From Martelella radicis (GTDB lineage Bacteria; Pseudomonadota; Alphaproteobacteria; Rhizobiales; Rhizobiaceae): a stretch of 64,000 bases of DNA. A program made the position numbers and the translations under genes. Below the pieces are notes generated by a model that saw only the letters and a list, made by a program, of their open reading frames with translations, did not search any database and was not told where the DNA came from. The stretch covers positions 62,001 to 126,000 of the forward strand of contig NZ_JACIDZ010000008.1 in the NCBI RefSeq assembly GCF_014196625.1, read 5' to 3'. Shown piece after piece: positions 1 through 9,129 of the stretch (positions are counted from its first letter, which is position 1; every line of letters begins with the position of its first letter).

Positions 1-471
1 CAGGTGGTGCTGGTGCCGTTCTACCAGACGATTATCGGTCTCAATCTGCTCAATACGCGTATCGGGCTGATCATCTCCTATACGGCATTCTTCCTGCCGT
101 TCTCGGTCTATCTGATGACCTCGTTTTATTCCGGCCTGCCGCGCGAACTGGTGGAGGCCGCCCGCATCGACGGGGCGAAGCTGATCCAGATCTGGTGGCA
201 TGTCATGGTGCCGATGGGCAAACCGGCCCTGATCACGCTCGGCATTCTCAACACGCTTTACTGCTGGAACGACGTGCTGATCTCGCTGCTCGTCCTGCAG
301 GACAAGCGCACGCTGATGGTCGGCATCGCGGCGTTGCGCGGCGAATACACCACCAATGTGCCGCTGCTTTCCGCCGGCATCGTCCTGGCGGCAGCGCCAA
401 TCGTCATTCTCTACATCGTATTCCAGCGCCAGATTGTCAGCGGCATCGCCGTCGGCGCGGTGAAAGGCTAA
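1..471 (+). CDS. Sugar ABC transporter permease, MalG type (5' truncated)
   Basis: This is the C-terminal part of an inner-membrane permease of a CUT1 carbohydrate ABC importer. The reading frame is open from the first base, so the true start lies outside the window. Hydrophobic helices alternate with a cytoplasmic EAA loop ([16 protein letters not shown], about residues 46-61 of the visible part), which is the contact site for the ATPase. It ends four bases before the ATPase gene, so the two are one operon; the periplasmic binding protein and the partner permease must lie upstream. The sugar cannot be told from this fragment. Confidence 0.9.
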   Translation, partial: QVVLVPFYQTIIGLNLLNTRIGLIISYTAFFLPFSVYLMTSFYSGLPRELVEAARIDGAKLIQIWWHVMVPMGKPALITLGILNTLYCWNDVLISLLVLQDKRTLMVGIAALRGEYTTNVPLLSAGIVLAAAPIVILYIVFQRQIVSGIAVGAVKG

Positions 472-475
472 TTCC

Positions 476-1549
476 ATGGCTCAGCTTGCACTTTCCGATA
501 TCCGCAAGTCCTACGGCTCGGTCGATGTGATTCATGGCGTTTCACTGGAAGTGGAAAAGGGCGAACTTGTCGTCTTCGTCGGCCCGTCGGGCTGCGGCAA
601 GTCCACGCTGTTGCGCATGATAGCAGGGCTTGAGGAAATCTCCGGCGGAGACCTGACGATCGGCGGCAAGCGCATGAACGATATCGAACCGGCGGATCGC
701 GGCGTGGCGATGGTGTTCCAGTCCTACGCTCTCTACCCGCATATGAGCGTGTTCGACAATATGAGCTTCGGCCTCAGGATGACGCATCATCCCAAGGCGG
801 AGATCCAGGAAAAGGTCGGTCGCGCCGCCGATATCCTGCAATTGACCCCGCTTCTCGACCGCAAGCCCTCGCAACTCTCCGGCGGCCAGCGCCAGCGCGT
901 GGCGATCGGGCGGGCGATCGTGCGCAATCCGGACGTGTTTCTGTTCGACGAGCCGCTCTCCAATCTGGATGCGGAGCTTCGGGTGCAGACCCGGGTCGAA
1001 ATCGCCAAGCTGCATGCGGCACTGGGCAACACGATGATCTACGTCACCCACGACCAGACCGAGGCCATGACGCTTGCCGACAGGATCGTGGTGTTGCGCG
1101 GCGGGCGGGTCGAGCAGATCGGCGCTCCGGTTTCACTCTATCACGACCCGGACAACCTTTTCGTTGCGGGCTTCATCGGCTCTCCGCGCATGAATTTTCT
1201 GAAGGCCGTTGCGAATGGCGATGGCTCCGTCACCGTTGCCGGCATCGATGTCAGGCTGCCGACCCTGGAGCGCCCGCTGATCGCCGGCGAGGAAGTAACC
1301 TTCGGCATCCGGCCCGAGCATCTCGACGCGGAAACCGGCAGCGCCTTGTCGCTGACGGTCGACGTGTCGGAGGAGCTCGGCGCAACGACCTATGTTTATG
1401 GCACGGTTGGCGACGGCGAGGCTGTCATCGCCGAACGCCGGAACCATGAGACCCCGTGCCATGGCGACACGATCACGCTGAGCTTCGATCCCGCCAATGC
1501 GCGGCTGTTCGACGGAGACGGCGTCCGGATCCGGGAGGCTGCAGTTTGA
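476..1549 (+). CDS. Sugar ABC transporter ATP-binding protein, UgpC/MalK type
   Basis: Cytoplasmic ATPase that powers the CUT1 importer whose permease precedes it. The 357-residue length is normal for the MalK/UgpC group. Walker A (GPSGCGKST, about residue 37), the signature [14 protein letters not shown] and Walker [12 protein letters not shown] are intact, followed by the switch histidine ([15 protein letters not shown]). A C-terminal TOBE region (about residues 235-350) follows the nucleotide-binding domain. These ATPases often serve several permeases, so the sequence does not define a substrate. It is the last gene of its operon: a 573-base gap with a repeat element follows. Confidence 0.93.
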   Translation: MAQLALSDIRKSYGSVDVIHGVSLEVEKGELVVFVGPSGCGKSTLLRMIAGLEEISGGDLTIGGKRMNDIEPADRGVAMVFQSYALYPHMSVFDNMSFGLRMTHHPKAEIQEKVGRAADILQLTPLLDRKPSQLSGGQRQRVAIGRAIVRNPDVFLFDEPLSNLDAELRVQTRVEIAKLHAALGNTMIYVTHDQTEAMTLADRIVVLRGGRVEQIGAPVSLYHDPDNLFVAGFIGSPRMNFLKAVANGDGSVTVAGIDVRLPTLERPLIAGEEVTFGIRPEHLDAETGSALSLTVDVSEELGATTYVYGTVGDGEAVIAERRNHETPCHGDTITLSFDPANARLFDGDGVRIREAAV

Positions 1550-2122
1550 TGCGGCAAAGAACGCGGCGCGCCGGTGACCTCGGGCAACCACGGCGCTTCC
1601 TCCTAAAGTCCCGAGGTCCCGGTGCACCGCGAACCTGAGTCGCGGCGCAGGTGGCGTTTCTTGCAAGACTGCTTGCCGCTATCGGTTCGTTGGCTAGTTT
1701 GCTGACAGACCTACCGTTTTTACCGACGTCATCCTCGGGCTTGTCCCGAGGATCTAACCACCTATCCGCACGAGTAGCGTTGGCGTTTCGCAATGGATTT
1801 CACCGAGACGCTTGTCGCATCGATATGTGCATAGATGCTCGGGACAAGCCCGAGCATGACGGAGGAACGTGGAGCGGGCTTTGTTAGCAGTCTGCTTGGC
1901 TAGTCTTTTTGCCTCCTTCCCGTCACCCGGCCAATTCATCCACATACCTAAAAAACGTCATTCCAGCGCTGCTTTCCCAGGATGGCTGTCGGCAGCTTTG
2001 ATGCAAAATGATGTATTTTGATGACTAATGTTGATTTATAGATCGCGCCTTTCGGCCTAATTTCCCTCGCGAGGTATCACGGTTCCATTTGCCGTGAGGA
2101 GATTGAAAAGAAGGGGAGGAGG
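1550..2122. other. 573-base intergenic region with repeat element and AT-rich leader
   Basis: No credible gene is seen here. The left half is GC-rich, followed by a palindrome-ended repeat (listed separately). The right third (about 1990-2045) is AT-rich and is the likely promoter region of the following operon, although no well-spaced -35/-10 pair could be picked. A strong ribosome-binding site (GGGGAGGAGG) precedes the next start codon at 2123. Confidence 0.6.
1727..1861. repeat. MITE-like intergenic repeat, copy 1 (135 bp)
   Basis: The two ends (1727-1754 and 1834-1861) are 28-base terminal inverted repeats that match at all but two positions. Each end is itself a hairpin (CTCGGG-CTTGT-CCCGAG), so the element could fold into a cruciform or a clover-like RNA. 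There is no open reading frame inside. It closely matches copy 2 at 13400-13535 in length and layout. Short palindromic elements of this type are common between genes in Rhizobiaceae; the family name was not assigned. Confidence 0.75.
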
Positions 2123-3304
2123 ATGGTCCATCTTTATGGAAAGTCCTTGTCGCGCGCCGAACTGGCCGCGCTCAGCGGAAATGTGAGCCATGCGGCGGGC
2201 GTGCGGCTGATGCAGCTCGAAGACGGGCTTGAGCGCGGCATCCGCATGCTGGAGTTCCGTTCCGGCACGGGGCTCCGCTTCACGGTTCTCATCGACCGCG
2301 CCATGGATATCGCCGATTGCGAGTATCGCGGCCAGGGCATCGGCTGGCAGAGCCCTGCTGGCTTTCGTCATCCGGCCCTGCATGAATATGAGGGCGAGGG
2401 CGGCCTTGGCTTCATGCGCAGCTTCTCCGGCATGATGATTACCTGCGGTCTCGACCACATCCTGTTCATGAATGATACGGAGACCAGCTCCTATTTCTAT
2501 GGTCCGCGCGAAAAGGCCTCCCATTCGCTGCACGGTCGTGTCGGCACGATACCGGCGCGGCTGACCGGCTATGGTGAGCGATGGGACGGAGACCGGCTGA
2601 TCCTGTGGGCCGAGGGCGTCGTGACCCAGGCCGCCGTCTTCGGCGAGCATCTCGAACTGCATCGTCGCATCGAGATCGAGGCGGGCACCAATGACATCCG
2701 CCTTACGGACCGGGTCGTCAATGCCGGCTTTTATCGCACGCCGCACATGTTCTGCTACCACATCAATGTCGGCCATCCCGTGCTGGAAGAGGGCGCGCGT
2801 TATCTCGCGCCGATCCGCGATGTGGTCAATGTGGCGCATGCCGAAACCTACGAGAAACAGGGCGTTGGCTATCGCACGCTCTCCGCGCCGCAGATGAATT
2901 TCCACGAACAGGTATGGCAGCACGAAATGGCGGCAGACGACAACGGCTCCGTTCCGGTCGCGCTCGTTAACGACCGTCTCGGCCTCGGCTTCATGGTGAC
3001 GACGAAGAAGGACCAGTTCCCCTGCCAGTATGAATGGCAGAACCTGCAGGCAGGCCAATATGCGCTGGGGATCGAGCCTTCGACCCATCACGTGCTTGGC
3101 AATAACGCGGCGCGTGAGCGCGGCGAGATGATCTGGCTCGAACATGGCGATGAGCGCCGCTACGACACGGTGTTCTCCATCCTGCCTGACGCCGATGCGA
3201 TTACGGCGGCGGAGGCCGAAATCCGCGCCATCGCTGTCCAGCCGGAGACGGACTACCCGGCGCCCAGCGGCAATTTCCGCCCGATCGAGGGGCGTGGAGC
3301 ATGA
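2123..3304 (+). CDS. Aldose 1-epimerase family protein (DUF4432)
   Basis: A galactose-mutarotase-fold protein of 393 residues, the usual size of the DUF4432 group, which is found in sugar and sugar-acid operons. The beta-rich sequence has conserved histidines (CGLDHI, SHSLHGRV, FCYHINVGHP) and a late acidic patch (ALGIEPSTHHV) typical of sugar-binding mutarotase-like enzymes. The predicted role is epimerisation or anomer handling of a sugar or sugar acid in the cytoplasm; the substrate is unknown. It opens the operon that runs to 13340: the strong ribosome-binding site fixes the start, and its end overlaps the next gene by four bases. Confidence 0.85.
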   Translation: MVHLYGKSLSRAELAALSGNVSHAAGVRLMQLEDGLERGIRMLEFRSGTGLRFTVLIDRAMDIADCEYRGQGIGWQSPAGFRHPALHEYEGEGGLGFMRSFSGMMITCGLDHILFMNDTETSSYFYGPREKASHSLHGRVGTIPARLTGYGERWDGDRLILWAEGVVTQAAVFGEHLELHRRIEIEAGTNDIRLTDRVVNAGFYRTPHMFCYHINVGHPVLEEGARYLAPIRDVVNVAHAETYEKQGVGYRTLSAPQMNFHEQVWQHEMAADDNGSVPVALVNDRLGLGFMVTTKKDQFPCQYEWQNLQAGQYALGIEPSTHHVLGNNAARERGEMIWLEHGDERRYDTVFSILPDADAITAAEAEIRAIAVQPETDYPAPSGNFRPIEGRGA

Positions 3305-4062
3305 GCGCGCGCTTTGATGTTGCCAACCGCAAGGTGCTTTACACCGGCGGAGCCGGCGGGCTTGGCACCGAGACCACCCTGGCGCTTCTTGCCGCCGGCG
3401 CCGAGGTGCATGTGCTCGATTTCGACGCCGAGAAGATCGCGACGCTTGAGAGCCGCGCGCCCGAGGGCTCGATCCACCGGCTTCATCTCCACCGGATCGA
3501 CCTTCTCGACAAGCCGTCCCTTGCCGGCTTGCTGGAAAGGCTTGCCGCCGACCGCCCGATCGATGTCGTGATCAACAATGCCGCGTCCTATCCCTCAAAG
3601 CCCTTCGAGGATTACAGCGACGCGGAACTGGCGGCGGTTCACGGGGTCAATGTGGAGGCCGCGCAGCTTTGCACCAGGGCGGCCCTGCCAGGCATGCGGG
3701 CGCAGAACTGGGGTCGCATCCTGAACGTCACTTCGATCACCCTTTCCGGCCAATGGGAGAACCTTGTTCCCTATGTTCAGTCGAAGGGCGCGTTGCTGGG
3801 CCTGACGCGGGCCTGGGCGCGCGAGTTCGGCAAATGGGGCGTTACCGTCAATGCGATCTCGCCGGGCGCCTTTCCGACCGACGCGGAGAAGATCCACCCC
3901 GATCCCGAGGGCTACAACGCCATGGTGCTCGACCGGCAGGCGGTCAAGCGGCGCGGCAATCCGATGGATATCGCCGCCGCCGTCATGTTCCTGGCTTCCG
4001 AAGAAGCCGGTTTCATCACCGGACAATCGCTCGCCGTCAATGGCGGCTGGGTCATGGAGTGA
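3301..4062 (+). CDS. SDR family oxidoreductase
   Basis: Classical short-chain dehydrogenase/reductase of 253 residues. The nucleotide-binding motif is TGGAGGLG (residues 15-22), with an NNAAS motif near 92-96 and a catalytic Tyr158-x3-Lys162 with Ser145 upstream. An acidic residue at the end of beta-2 (VLDFD) favours NAD over NADP. In a sugar operon it probably oxidises a sugar to a lactone or a hydroxyl on a sugar acid. The ATGA overlap with the gene before and the six-base gap to the gene after indicate translational coupling. Confidence 0.9.
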   Translation: MSARFDVANRKVLYTGGAGGLGTETTLALLAAGAEVHVLDFDAEKIATLESRAPEGSIHRLHLHRIDLLDKPSLAGLLERLAADRPIDVVINNAASYPSKPFEDYSDAELAAVHGVNVEAAQLCTRAALPGMRAQNWGRILNVTSITLSGQWENLVPYVQSKGALLGLTRAWAREFGKWGVTVNAISPGAFPTDAEKIHPDPEGYNAMVLDRQAVKRRGNPMDIAAAVMFLASEEAGFITGQSLAVNGGWVME

Positions 4063-4067
4063 GCAAG

Positions 4068-5261
4068 ATGGGAATTTTGAGCGGATATACGGTGCTGGAC
4101 TGTTCCATAGCCATGGCCGGGCCGTTTGCGGCCCAGCGTCTCGGCGATCTCGGCGCTGATGTGATCAAGATCGAGCCTGTGACCGGCGAATGGCAGCGCC
4201 ACGCGCCGGCCGGCGGGGCGACCGGAAACGAGGTCAATGTCTCCTTCCTGTCGCTCAACCGCAACAAGCGGTCTCTGGCGGTTGATCTGAAATCCGACGA
4301 GGGCCGTGCGATCATTCAGCGGCTGGTGAAAACGGCCGACGTGTTCATCCAGAACTATCGCGCCGGCGTCGCCGGGCGTCTGGGCGTGGATTATGAAATG
4401 CTGTCGGCCATCAATCCGGGCCTCATCTATGTGTCGATGACCGGCTTTGGCGAGGATGGCCCCTATGCCAAACGGCCGGGGCAGGACCTGTTGCTGCAGG
4501 CCATGTCCGGGGCGATGATGTCGACCGGGCGCGCCGGCGAGCCGCCGCAGGCCTCAGGCCAGTATATCGTCGACGCGGTGACCGCCTACACGGCGTTCGA
4601 AGGCGCGCTTGCCGCGCTGCTGCACCGCGAGCGCACCGGCGAAGGCCAGAAGGTCGAGGTCAACATGCTCGACGCGATCACCACGATCCAGATGCAGGAA
4701 CTGTCGGTGTTTACCGTTGGGCACAAGCCGCAGGAGCGCAGCGCCGAACCGCATGCCCATGTCTATATCCGCTCGCCCTACGGCACCTTTGCCACCACGG
4801 ACGGCTATATCGCGCTCGCCATGCCGCAATTCGAGGCCATGGCCAAGGCGCTTGACGAGCCCCGCTTTGCCGAACTCGACGAGATGAAGGCCGGCTGGGA
4901 GGACCGCGACGGCGTTTTCGCGCTGACGCGCGAGGCCATCGGCAAGTTTACGACCGAAGACGCGCTGGAACGTTTGAATAGCCACGGCATTTGGGCCGGG
5001 CCGGTCTATACCTATGCCGACCTGGTGGCCGATCCGCAGATCGCTCACAACGGAACATTCGTCGAGTATGATCATCCGACCGAAGGCCGGGTGAAGACGC
5101 CGGGCTTCCCGATTCGTTTTTCGCGCACGCCGTCCGAGGTCCGCTACGGCGCGCCCCGCGTGGGCGAACATACGAGAGAGGTTCTCTCTGCTGCCGGCTT
5201 CTCCGACGCCGAGATCGCGGAAATGGCGAAGTCCGGTGCGATCAAGGGGATGGGCGAATGA
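4068..5261 (+). CDS. Class III CoA-transferase (CaiB/BaiF family)
   Basis: A 397-residue CaiB/BaiF enzyme that would move CoA from a donor acyl-CoA to a carboxylic acid. The N-terminal LGADVIKIEP motif, the NRNKRSLAVDL stretch and the expected nucleophile, Asp202 in VNMLDA, are all present. The start at ATG 4068 matches the family N-terminus; the open frame upstream lies inside the SDR gene. It is unusual in a sugar operon, and with the next two genes (binding-protein-like and enoyl-CoA hydratase) forms an overlapping three-gene unit suggesting CoA activation of the substrate or a product. Confidence 0.9.
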   Translation: MGILSGYTVLDCSIAMAGPFAAQRLGDLGADVIKIEPVTGEWQRHAPAGGATGNEVNVSFLSLNRNKRSLAVDLKSDEGRAIIQRLVKTADVFIQNYRAGVAGRLGVDYEMLSAINPGLIYVSMTGFGEDGPYAKRPGQDLLLQAMSGAMMSTGRAGEPPQASGQYIVDAVTAYTAFEGALAALLHRERTGEGQKVEVNMLDAITTIQMQELSVFTVGHKPQERSAEPHAHVYIRSPYGTFATTDGYIALAMPQFEAMAKALDEPRFAELDEMKAGWEDRDGVFALTREAIGKFTTEDALERLNSHGIWAGPVYTYADLVADPQIAHNGTFVEYDHPTEGRVKTPGFPIRFSRTPSEVRYGAPRVGEHTREVLSAAGFSDAEIAEMAKSGAIKGMGE

Positions 5262-6391
5262 GATTTCGCGGCCTGACATGGGATCATCCGCGCGGCAGGC
5301 TGGCGCTGGAACGCGCCGGCGGGCCGGTGGATTGGGACGTGCAGCCGCTCGAAGGTTTCGAAAGCGCGCCCATTGCCGAGAACTGTGCGAAATACGACCT
5401 CGTCGTGCTCGATCATCCGCATCTGGGCGAGGCGCTTGTCGCCGGCTGCCTGCAGCCGCTCGATGAGATTTTCACCGCCGAAGAATTGACCGCGATCGAC
5501 GCGCGGACCATCGGCCGCTGTCTTGAGAGCTACGAAAGCGGCGGTCGTGTCTATGCCCTGCCGCTCGATGCGGCGACACAGGTCATGGCCTGCCGTCCCG
5601 ACCTCGTTACCGAGCATCCGCAGAACTGGGAGGATGTGCTGACGCTTGCCCGGGAGACCAGTTCTGCCAGCAAACGCGTCGGCCTTTGCCTTGCCGGTCC
5701 GCATGCCTTCCTGTCTTTCCTCTCCGTCGCCCAGGCCATGCAGCCGGAACTGGATCTGCGCAACGGCGACACATGGGTGCCGGATGAGGTGGCTGAGGCG
5801 GCAATCGCGCTTCTTGCTGAACTTGCGGCGATGACGCCGGCAACGACGCGCGGCCTCAACCCGATCGGCATGCTGGAACATATGGCGAGCGCGGATGATG
5901 TTCTGCTCTGCCCGCTGGTCTACGGCTATGTGAATTATGCCGCATTGAGCCGCAGCCGTCCGCTGGCCTTTCATGATGCGCCGCGTGTTGGCGGCGGCCC
6001 GCCCGGAACCATTCTCGGCGGCACTGGTATCGCTGTCTCCACGCGCTGCGCGGTAAACGACGAACTGCGCGCCCATCTTCTGTGGCTGATGAGTGCGGAT
6101 GTGCAGGCCGGTTTCATTCCCGAAAACGCCGGGCAGCCATCCGCAAGGGCGGCATGGCTGAGCGAGGATGTGAACGCGCCTGTCGGCGGGTTCTACCGGA
6201 ACACGGCGGCAAGCCTTGAGGCGGCGGCGATCCGGCCGCGCCATGACGGCTATATCGCCTTCCAGTCGGAGGCCTCGGCCTATCTGAGGCAGGGCTTTGA
6301 CGACAGGACGCCTGAGACCCTTATGGCGCGTGGGCTTGCGGAACTCTTTGCCCGGTCAAAGGAAAAATCACTGGAGGAGGCCAGGACATGA
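5258..6391 (+). CDS. Solute-binding-protein-like cytoplasmic protein (no signal peptide)
   Basis: A 377-residue protein that reads like a family 1 extracellular solute-binding protein (the stretch around RVYALPLDAATQVMACRPDL is typical of the hinge region of such proteins). It starts straight into MRFRGLTWDHPRG, with no hydrophobic signal segment. The start overlaps the CoA-transferase stop (ATGA), so no longer export-competent form is likely. It is therefore probably cytoplasmic. It lies between a CoA-transferase and an enoyl-CoA hydratase, so it may bind or present a substrate to them, or be an enzyme on a binding-protein fold. Function unknown. Confidence 0.75.
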   Translation: MRFRGLTWDHPRGRLALERAGGPVDWDVQPLEGFESAPIAENCAKYDLVVLDHPHLGEALVAGCLQPLDEIFTAEELTAIDARTIGRCLESYESGGRVYALPLDAATQVMACRPDLVTEHPQNWEDVLTLARETSSASKRVGLCLAGPHAFLSFLSVAQAMQPELDLRNGDTWVPDEVAEAAIALLAELAAMTPATTRGLNPIGMLEHMASADDVLLCPLVYGYVNYAALSRSRPLAFHDAPRVGGGPPGTILGGTGIAVSTRCAVNDELRAHLLWLMSADVQAGFIPENAGQPSARAAWLSEDVNAPVGGFYRNTAASLEAAAIRPRHDGYIAFQSEASAYLRQGFDDRTPETLMARGLAELFARSKEKSLEEART

Positions 6392-7167
6392 ACGAGCCCG
6401 ATGCACGGGAACTGACACTGGACGTGTCGGGACATGTTGCCACGATCACCTATAACAGGCCGGCAAAGCTGAATGCCATGACGCCGGAAATGGCGCTGCT
6501 GCTTGAGGAAGCCGTCGCCGCCTGCAACAGCGCCGACGATGTGCGCGTCGTGATCCTGACGGGCACCGGCAAGGCCTTTTGCGCCGGCTCCGACATCGCG
6601 CTGCTTGAGACCTACGAGACACCGTGGGCCTTTCGCAACCGCACGGAATATTGCGACATTCTGCGTCATTTACGCAAACCCTCGATTGCGGCCATCAATG
6701 GCTATGCCTTTGGAGGGGGACTGGAAATGGCCATGTCCTGCGATATCCGCCTGGCCTCGGAAAATGCGAAACTGGGCGCACCGGAGATTAAGCTCGGCTG
6801 GATCGGCGGCGGCGGCATGACGGCGCATCTCGCCCAATCCATCGGCCCGTCGAATGCGGCGTTGATGGTGATGACCGGCGAGCCGGTGAGCGCCGCTCAG
6901 GCCTTGTCCTGGGGGCTGGTCAGCGAAGTCACCGGACCCGAGGCATTGATGGAGCGCGCCCGCGAAATCGCCGGGCAGATCGCCGCCCGCGCGCCGATTG
7001 CCGCGGAAACCGCCAAGGCCAATCTCAAGGCGGCCTTCAACATGCCGCTGGAACAGGCGGTCGCCTATGAACGCGACCTGCAGACGATCTGCTTTGCCAC
7101 CGAGGACGCGCAGGAGGGCCGCGCCGCCTTTTCCGAGAAACGTCCCGCGGCCTTCGCAAAGAGGTAA
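6388..7167 (+). CDS. Enoyl-CoA hydratase/isomerase family protein
   Basis: Crotonase-fold enzyme of 259 residues. The oxyanion-hole stretches (AFCAGSDIALL and GYAFGGGLEMAMSCD) are present, and both acidic residues expected of a hydratase are there: the Glu of GGGLE and the Glu of APEIKLG. It would add water to, or isomerise, an enoyl-CoA. It overlaps the previous gene by four bases and stands seven bases before the permease gene. Its substrate is presumably the CoA ester made by the CoA-transferase at 4068. Confidence 0.88.
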   Translation: MNEPDARELTLDVSGHVATITYNRPAKLNAMTPEMALLLEEAVAACNSADDVRVVILTGTGKAFCAGSDIALLETYETPWAFRNRTEYCDILRHLRKPSIAAINGYAFGGGLEMAMSCDIRLASENAKLGAPEIKLGWIGGGGMTAHLAQSIGPSNAALMVMTGEPVSAAQALSWGLVSEVTGPEALMERAREIAGQIAARAPIAAETAKANLKAAFNMPLEQAVAYERDLQTICFATEDAQEGRAAFSEKRPAAFAKR

Positions 7168-7174
7168 TGGAAGA

Positions 7175-8122
7175 ATGACCCGTCTCAAAACGCTGGTGAA
7201 ACACCGCGAATTTTCCGTCTTTGCGATGCTGATCCTCGTCGCGCTCTACCTGAGCTTTTCGAACGACTATTTCCTGTCGCAGCGCAATCTCATGAATGTC
7301 GGCCGGCAGGGTTCGGTCGTGGCAATCGTCGCTCTCGGCCAGGCGCTGGTGATCATCGCGCGCGGGATCGACTTGTCCGTCGGGTCGGTGATCGGGCTTT
7401 CTGCCGTTTGCGCCGCGATCACGCTGCAGACGACGGATTCGAACATTCTCGCTCTGGCCGCCGGTCTTGGCGCGGGCCTTTTTGCCGGCGGGCTCAACGG
7501 TCTGATGGTGACGCGCTTTCGCATCAACCCCTTCATCGCCACGCTTGGCATGCTGTCGATTGCGCGCGGCGTGGCGCTTTTGATGACCGGCGGCATTCCC
7601 GTCACCTTCATGGGCTGGGCCGAAGTGCTTGGCGCGGGACGCGTCTTCGATATCCCGGTCTCGGTGATCCTGATGATCGGACTTGCCATCATCGTGCATC
7701 TGATCGCAACCCGCACCGTCACGGGCCGCGAAATCTACGCCGTCGGCGACAATCCGAAAGCCGCGCGTCTGGCCGGCATCAATACCAGTCGCATCCGCAT
7801 GGTGGTCTTTGCCTTTTGCGGCCTGCTTGCGGGGCTTGGCGGCATCATTCTCGCCGGCAATCTGGCCAGCGCCGACCCCAATCTGGGCATGGGCTACGAG
7901 CTTGACGTGATTGCTGCCGTCATTCTCGGCGGCACCGCGCTCAGCGGCGGTCGCGGCTCGATTATCGGCGTCTTCATCGGGGCCATGCTGATGGCGCTTT
8001 TGAACAATGCATTCGTTCTGCTGGGCATTTCGGCCTACTGGCAGGTCGTGACCAAGGGGCTCATCATCATCCTCGCCGTGGGGGTGGACGGGCTTCACAG
8101 AGGAGACGAGGCCGAGGATTGA
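7175..8122 (+). CDS. Sugar ABC transporter permease, RbsC type
   Basis: Inner-membrane permease of a CUT2 (ribose/xylose-type) importer, 315 residues with about eight to ten hydrophobic helices. The family motifs are seen: GQALVIIARGIDLSVGS near the N-terminus and AAVILGGTALSGGRGS near the C-terminus. The ATG at 7175 follows GGAAG and gives the normal N-terminus (MTRLKTLVKHREF); the frame further upstream is in the hydratase gene. One permease gene suffices because CUT2 permeases are homodimers. Confidence 0.92.
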   Translation: MTRLKTLVKHREFSVFAMLILVALYLSFSNDYFLSQRNLMNVGRQGSVVAIVALGQALVIIARGIDLSVGSVIGLSAVCAAITLQTTDSNILALAAGLGAGLFAGGLNGLMVTRFRINPFIATLGMLSIARGVALLMTGGIPVTFMGWAEVLGAGRVFDIPVSVILMIGLAIIVHLIATRTVTGREIYAVGDNPKAARLAGINTSRIRMVVFAFCGLLAGLGGIILAGNLASADPNLGMGYELDVIAAVILGGTALSGGRGSIIGVFIGAMLMALLNNAFVLLGISAYWQVVTKGLIIILAVGVDGLHRGDEAED

Positions 8123-8163
8123 TCCGATCAGGATCGCACATGTTGAAACTAGGAGGAAGCAAC

Positions 8164-9129
8164 ATGAAACTGCGTAAATTTGCTGCGGCGCTCGTGGCCG
8201 CAACCGTGTGGAGTGGGGTGGCCATGGCTGATGGCCTGCCGGAAGGCGGCACCGTCGAGGCGGTGGAGAAGGCCGGAGACAATGTCCGCATCGCCTTCCT
8301 GTCCTTCCAGAACAACCCGTTCTGGATCCCGGTCACCGAAGGCGCGATGGCGGCCAAGGACTATCTGGCCGACTTCAACGGCACGCTCGATTATGTCGAT
8401 CTTGGCGACGACCTTTCGGCAGAAGCCGTGGTCTCCGGCATCGAAGCCGCCCTTGCCCAGCAATATGACGGCATTGTCGTTGTGCCGATCTTTGATGGTA
8501 CGGCGCGCATCATCAACGAGGCGACGGAAGAGGGCGTACCGGTCTTCTCCATTATCGCCGAAGGTGCGGTGCCGTCCAAGCGGCTCTCCTTCATGGGCCA
8601 AGACGCGACAGCCGCCGGCCAGCAGATCGGCGCGTTCATCAACGAGAAGATGGACGGCGACGGCAAGCTCGGCGTGATCACCGGCTATTTTGGCGCGACC
8701 CAGCACCAGATGCGCATGAACGGCGCGCTCGACTATCTGAAGGAAAATGCGCCCGGTATCGAGATCATCGGCCCGTTCGAGAACCGCGACAAGGCCGAAA
8801 GCGCCTATTCGCTGGTGCAGGACATGTATACGGCCAATCCCGATCTCGAAATGGTCTATGTCACGGCCGGCGGCCCCTATGGCGCAGCCAAGGCGGTTCA
8901 GGACCTGGGCCTCACCGGCGAGATCGGCGTTGTCGGCTTCGACCACACGCCGGAAAACATGGCCTATCTTGAGAGCGGCGAAATGGTCGGCCTGCTCGAC
9001 CAGGCGCCCTTCCAGCAGGCGTTCGACAGCTCGGTCATGCTGTTCAATCACCTGGTTGCCGGCACCGAAGTGCCCGAACTGATCGAGGCCGACGGCAATC
9101 TCATCACGCCGACGGATGTCGCGAAATGA
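8164..9129 (+). CDS. Sugar ABC transporter substrate-binding protein, RbsB type
   Basis: Periplasmic binding protein of the CUT2 importer, 321 residues. It has a Sec signal peptide (MKLRKFAAALVAATVWSGVAMA, written here as a short run MKLRKFAAAL...GVAMA) followed by the Peripla_BP_4 fold (IAFLSFQNNPFW, then DGIVVVPIF). The start at 8164 is chosen because AGGAGGA lies just ahead; the in-frame codons from 8119 lack such a site. The 41-base gap before it is the largest in the transporter set. Confidence 0.92.
   Translation: MKLRKFAAALVAATVWSGVAMADGLPEGGTVEAVEKAGDNVRIAFLSFQNNPFWIPVTEGAMAAKDYLADFNGTLDYVDLGDDLSAEAVVSGIEAALAQQYDGIVVVPIFDGTARIINEATEEGVPVFSIIAEGAVPSKRLSFMGQDATAAGQQIGAFINEKMDGDGKLGVITGYFGATQHQMRMNGALDYLKENAPGIEIIGPFENRDKAESAYSLVQDMYTANPDLEMVYVTAGGPYGAAKAVQDLGLTGEIGVVGFDHTPENMAYLESGEMVGLLDQAPFQQAFDSSVMLFNHLVAGTEVPELIEADGNLITPTDVAK

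Noticed and set aside
1727-1861. Insertion sequence or CRISPR-like repeat
   Set aside because: No transposase frame and only single inverted ends; no regularly spaced direct repeats, so a small non-autonomous element is the better reading.
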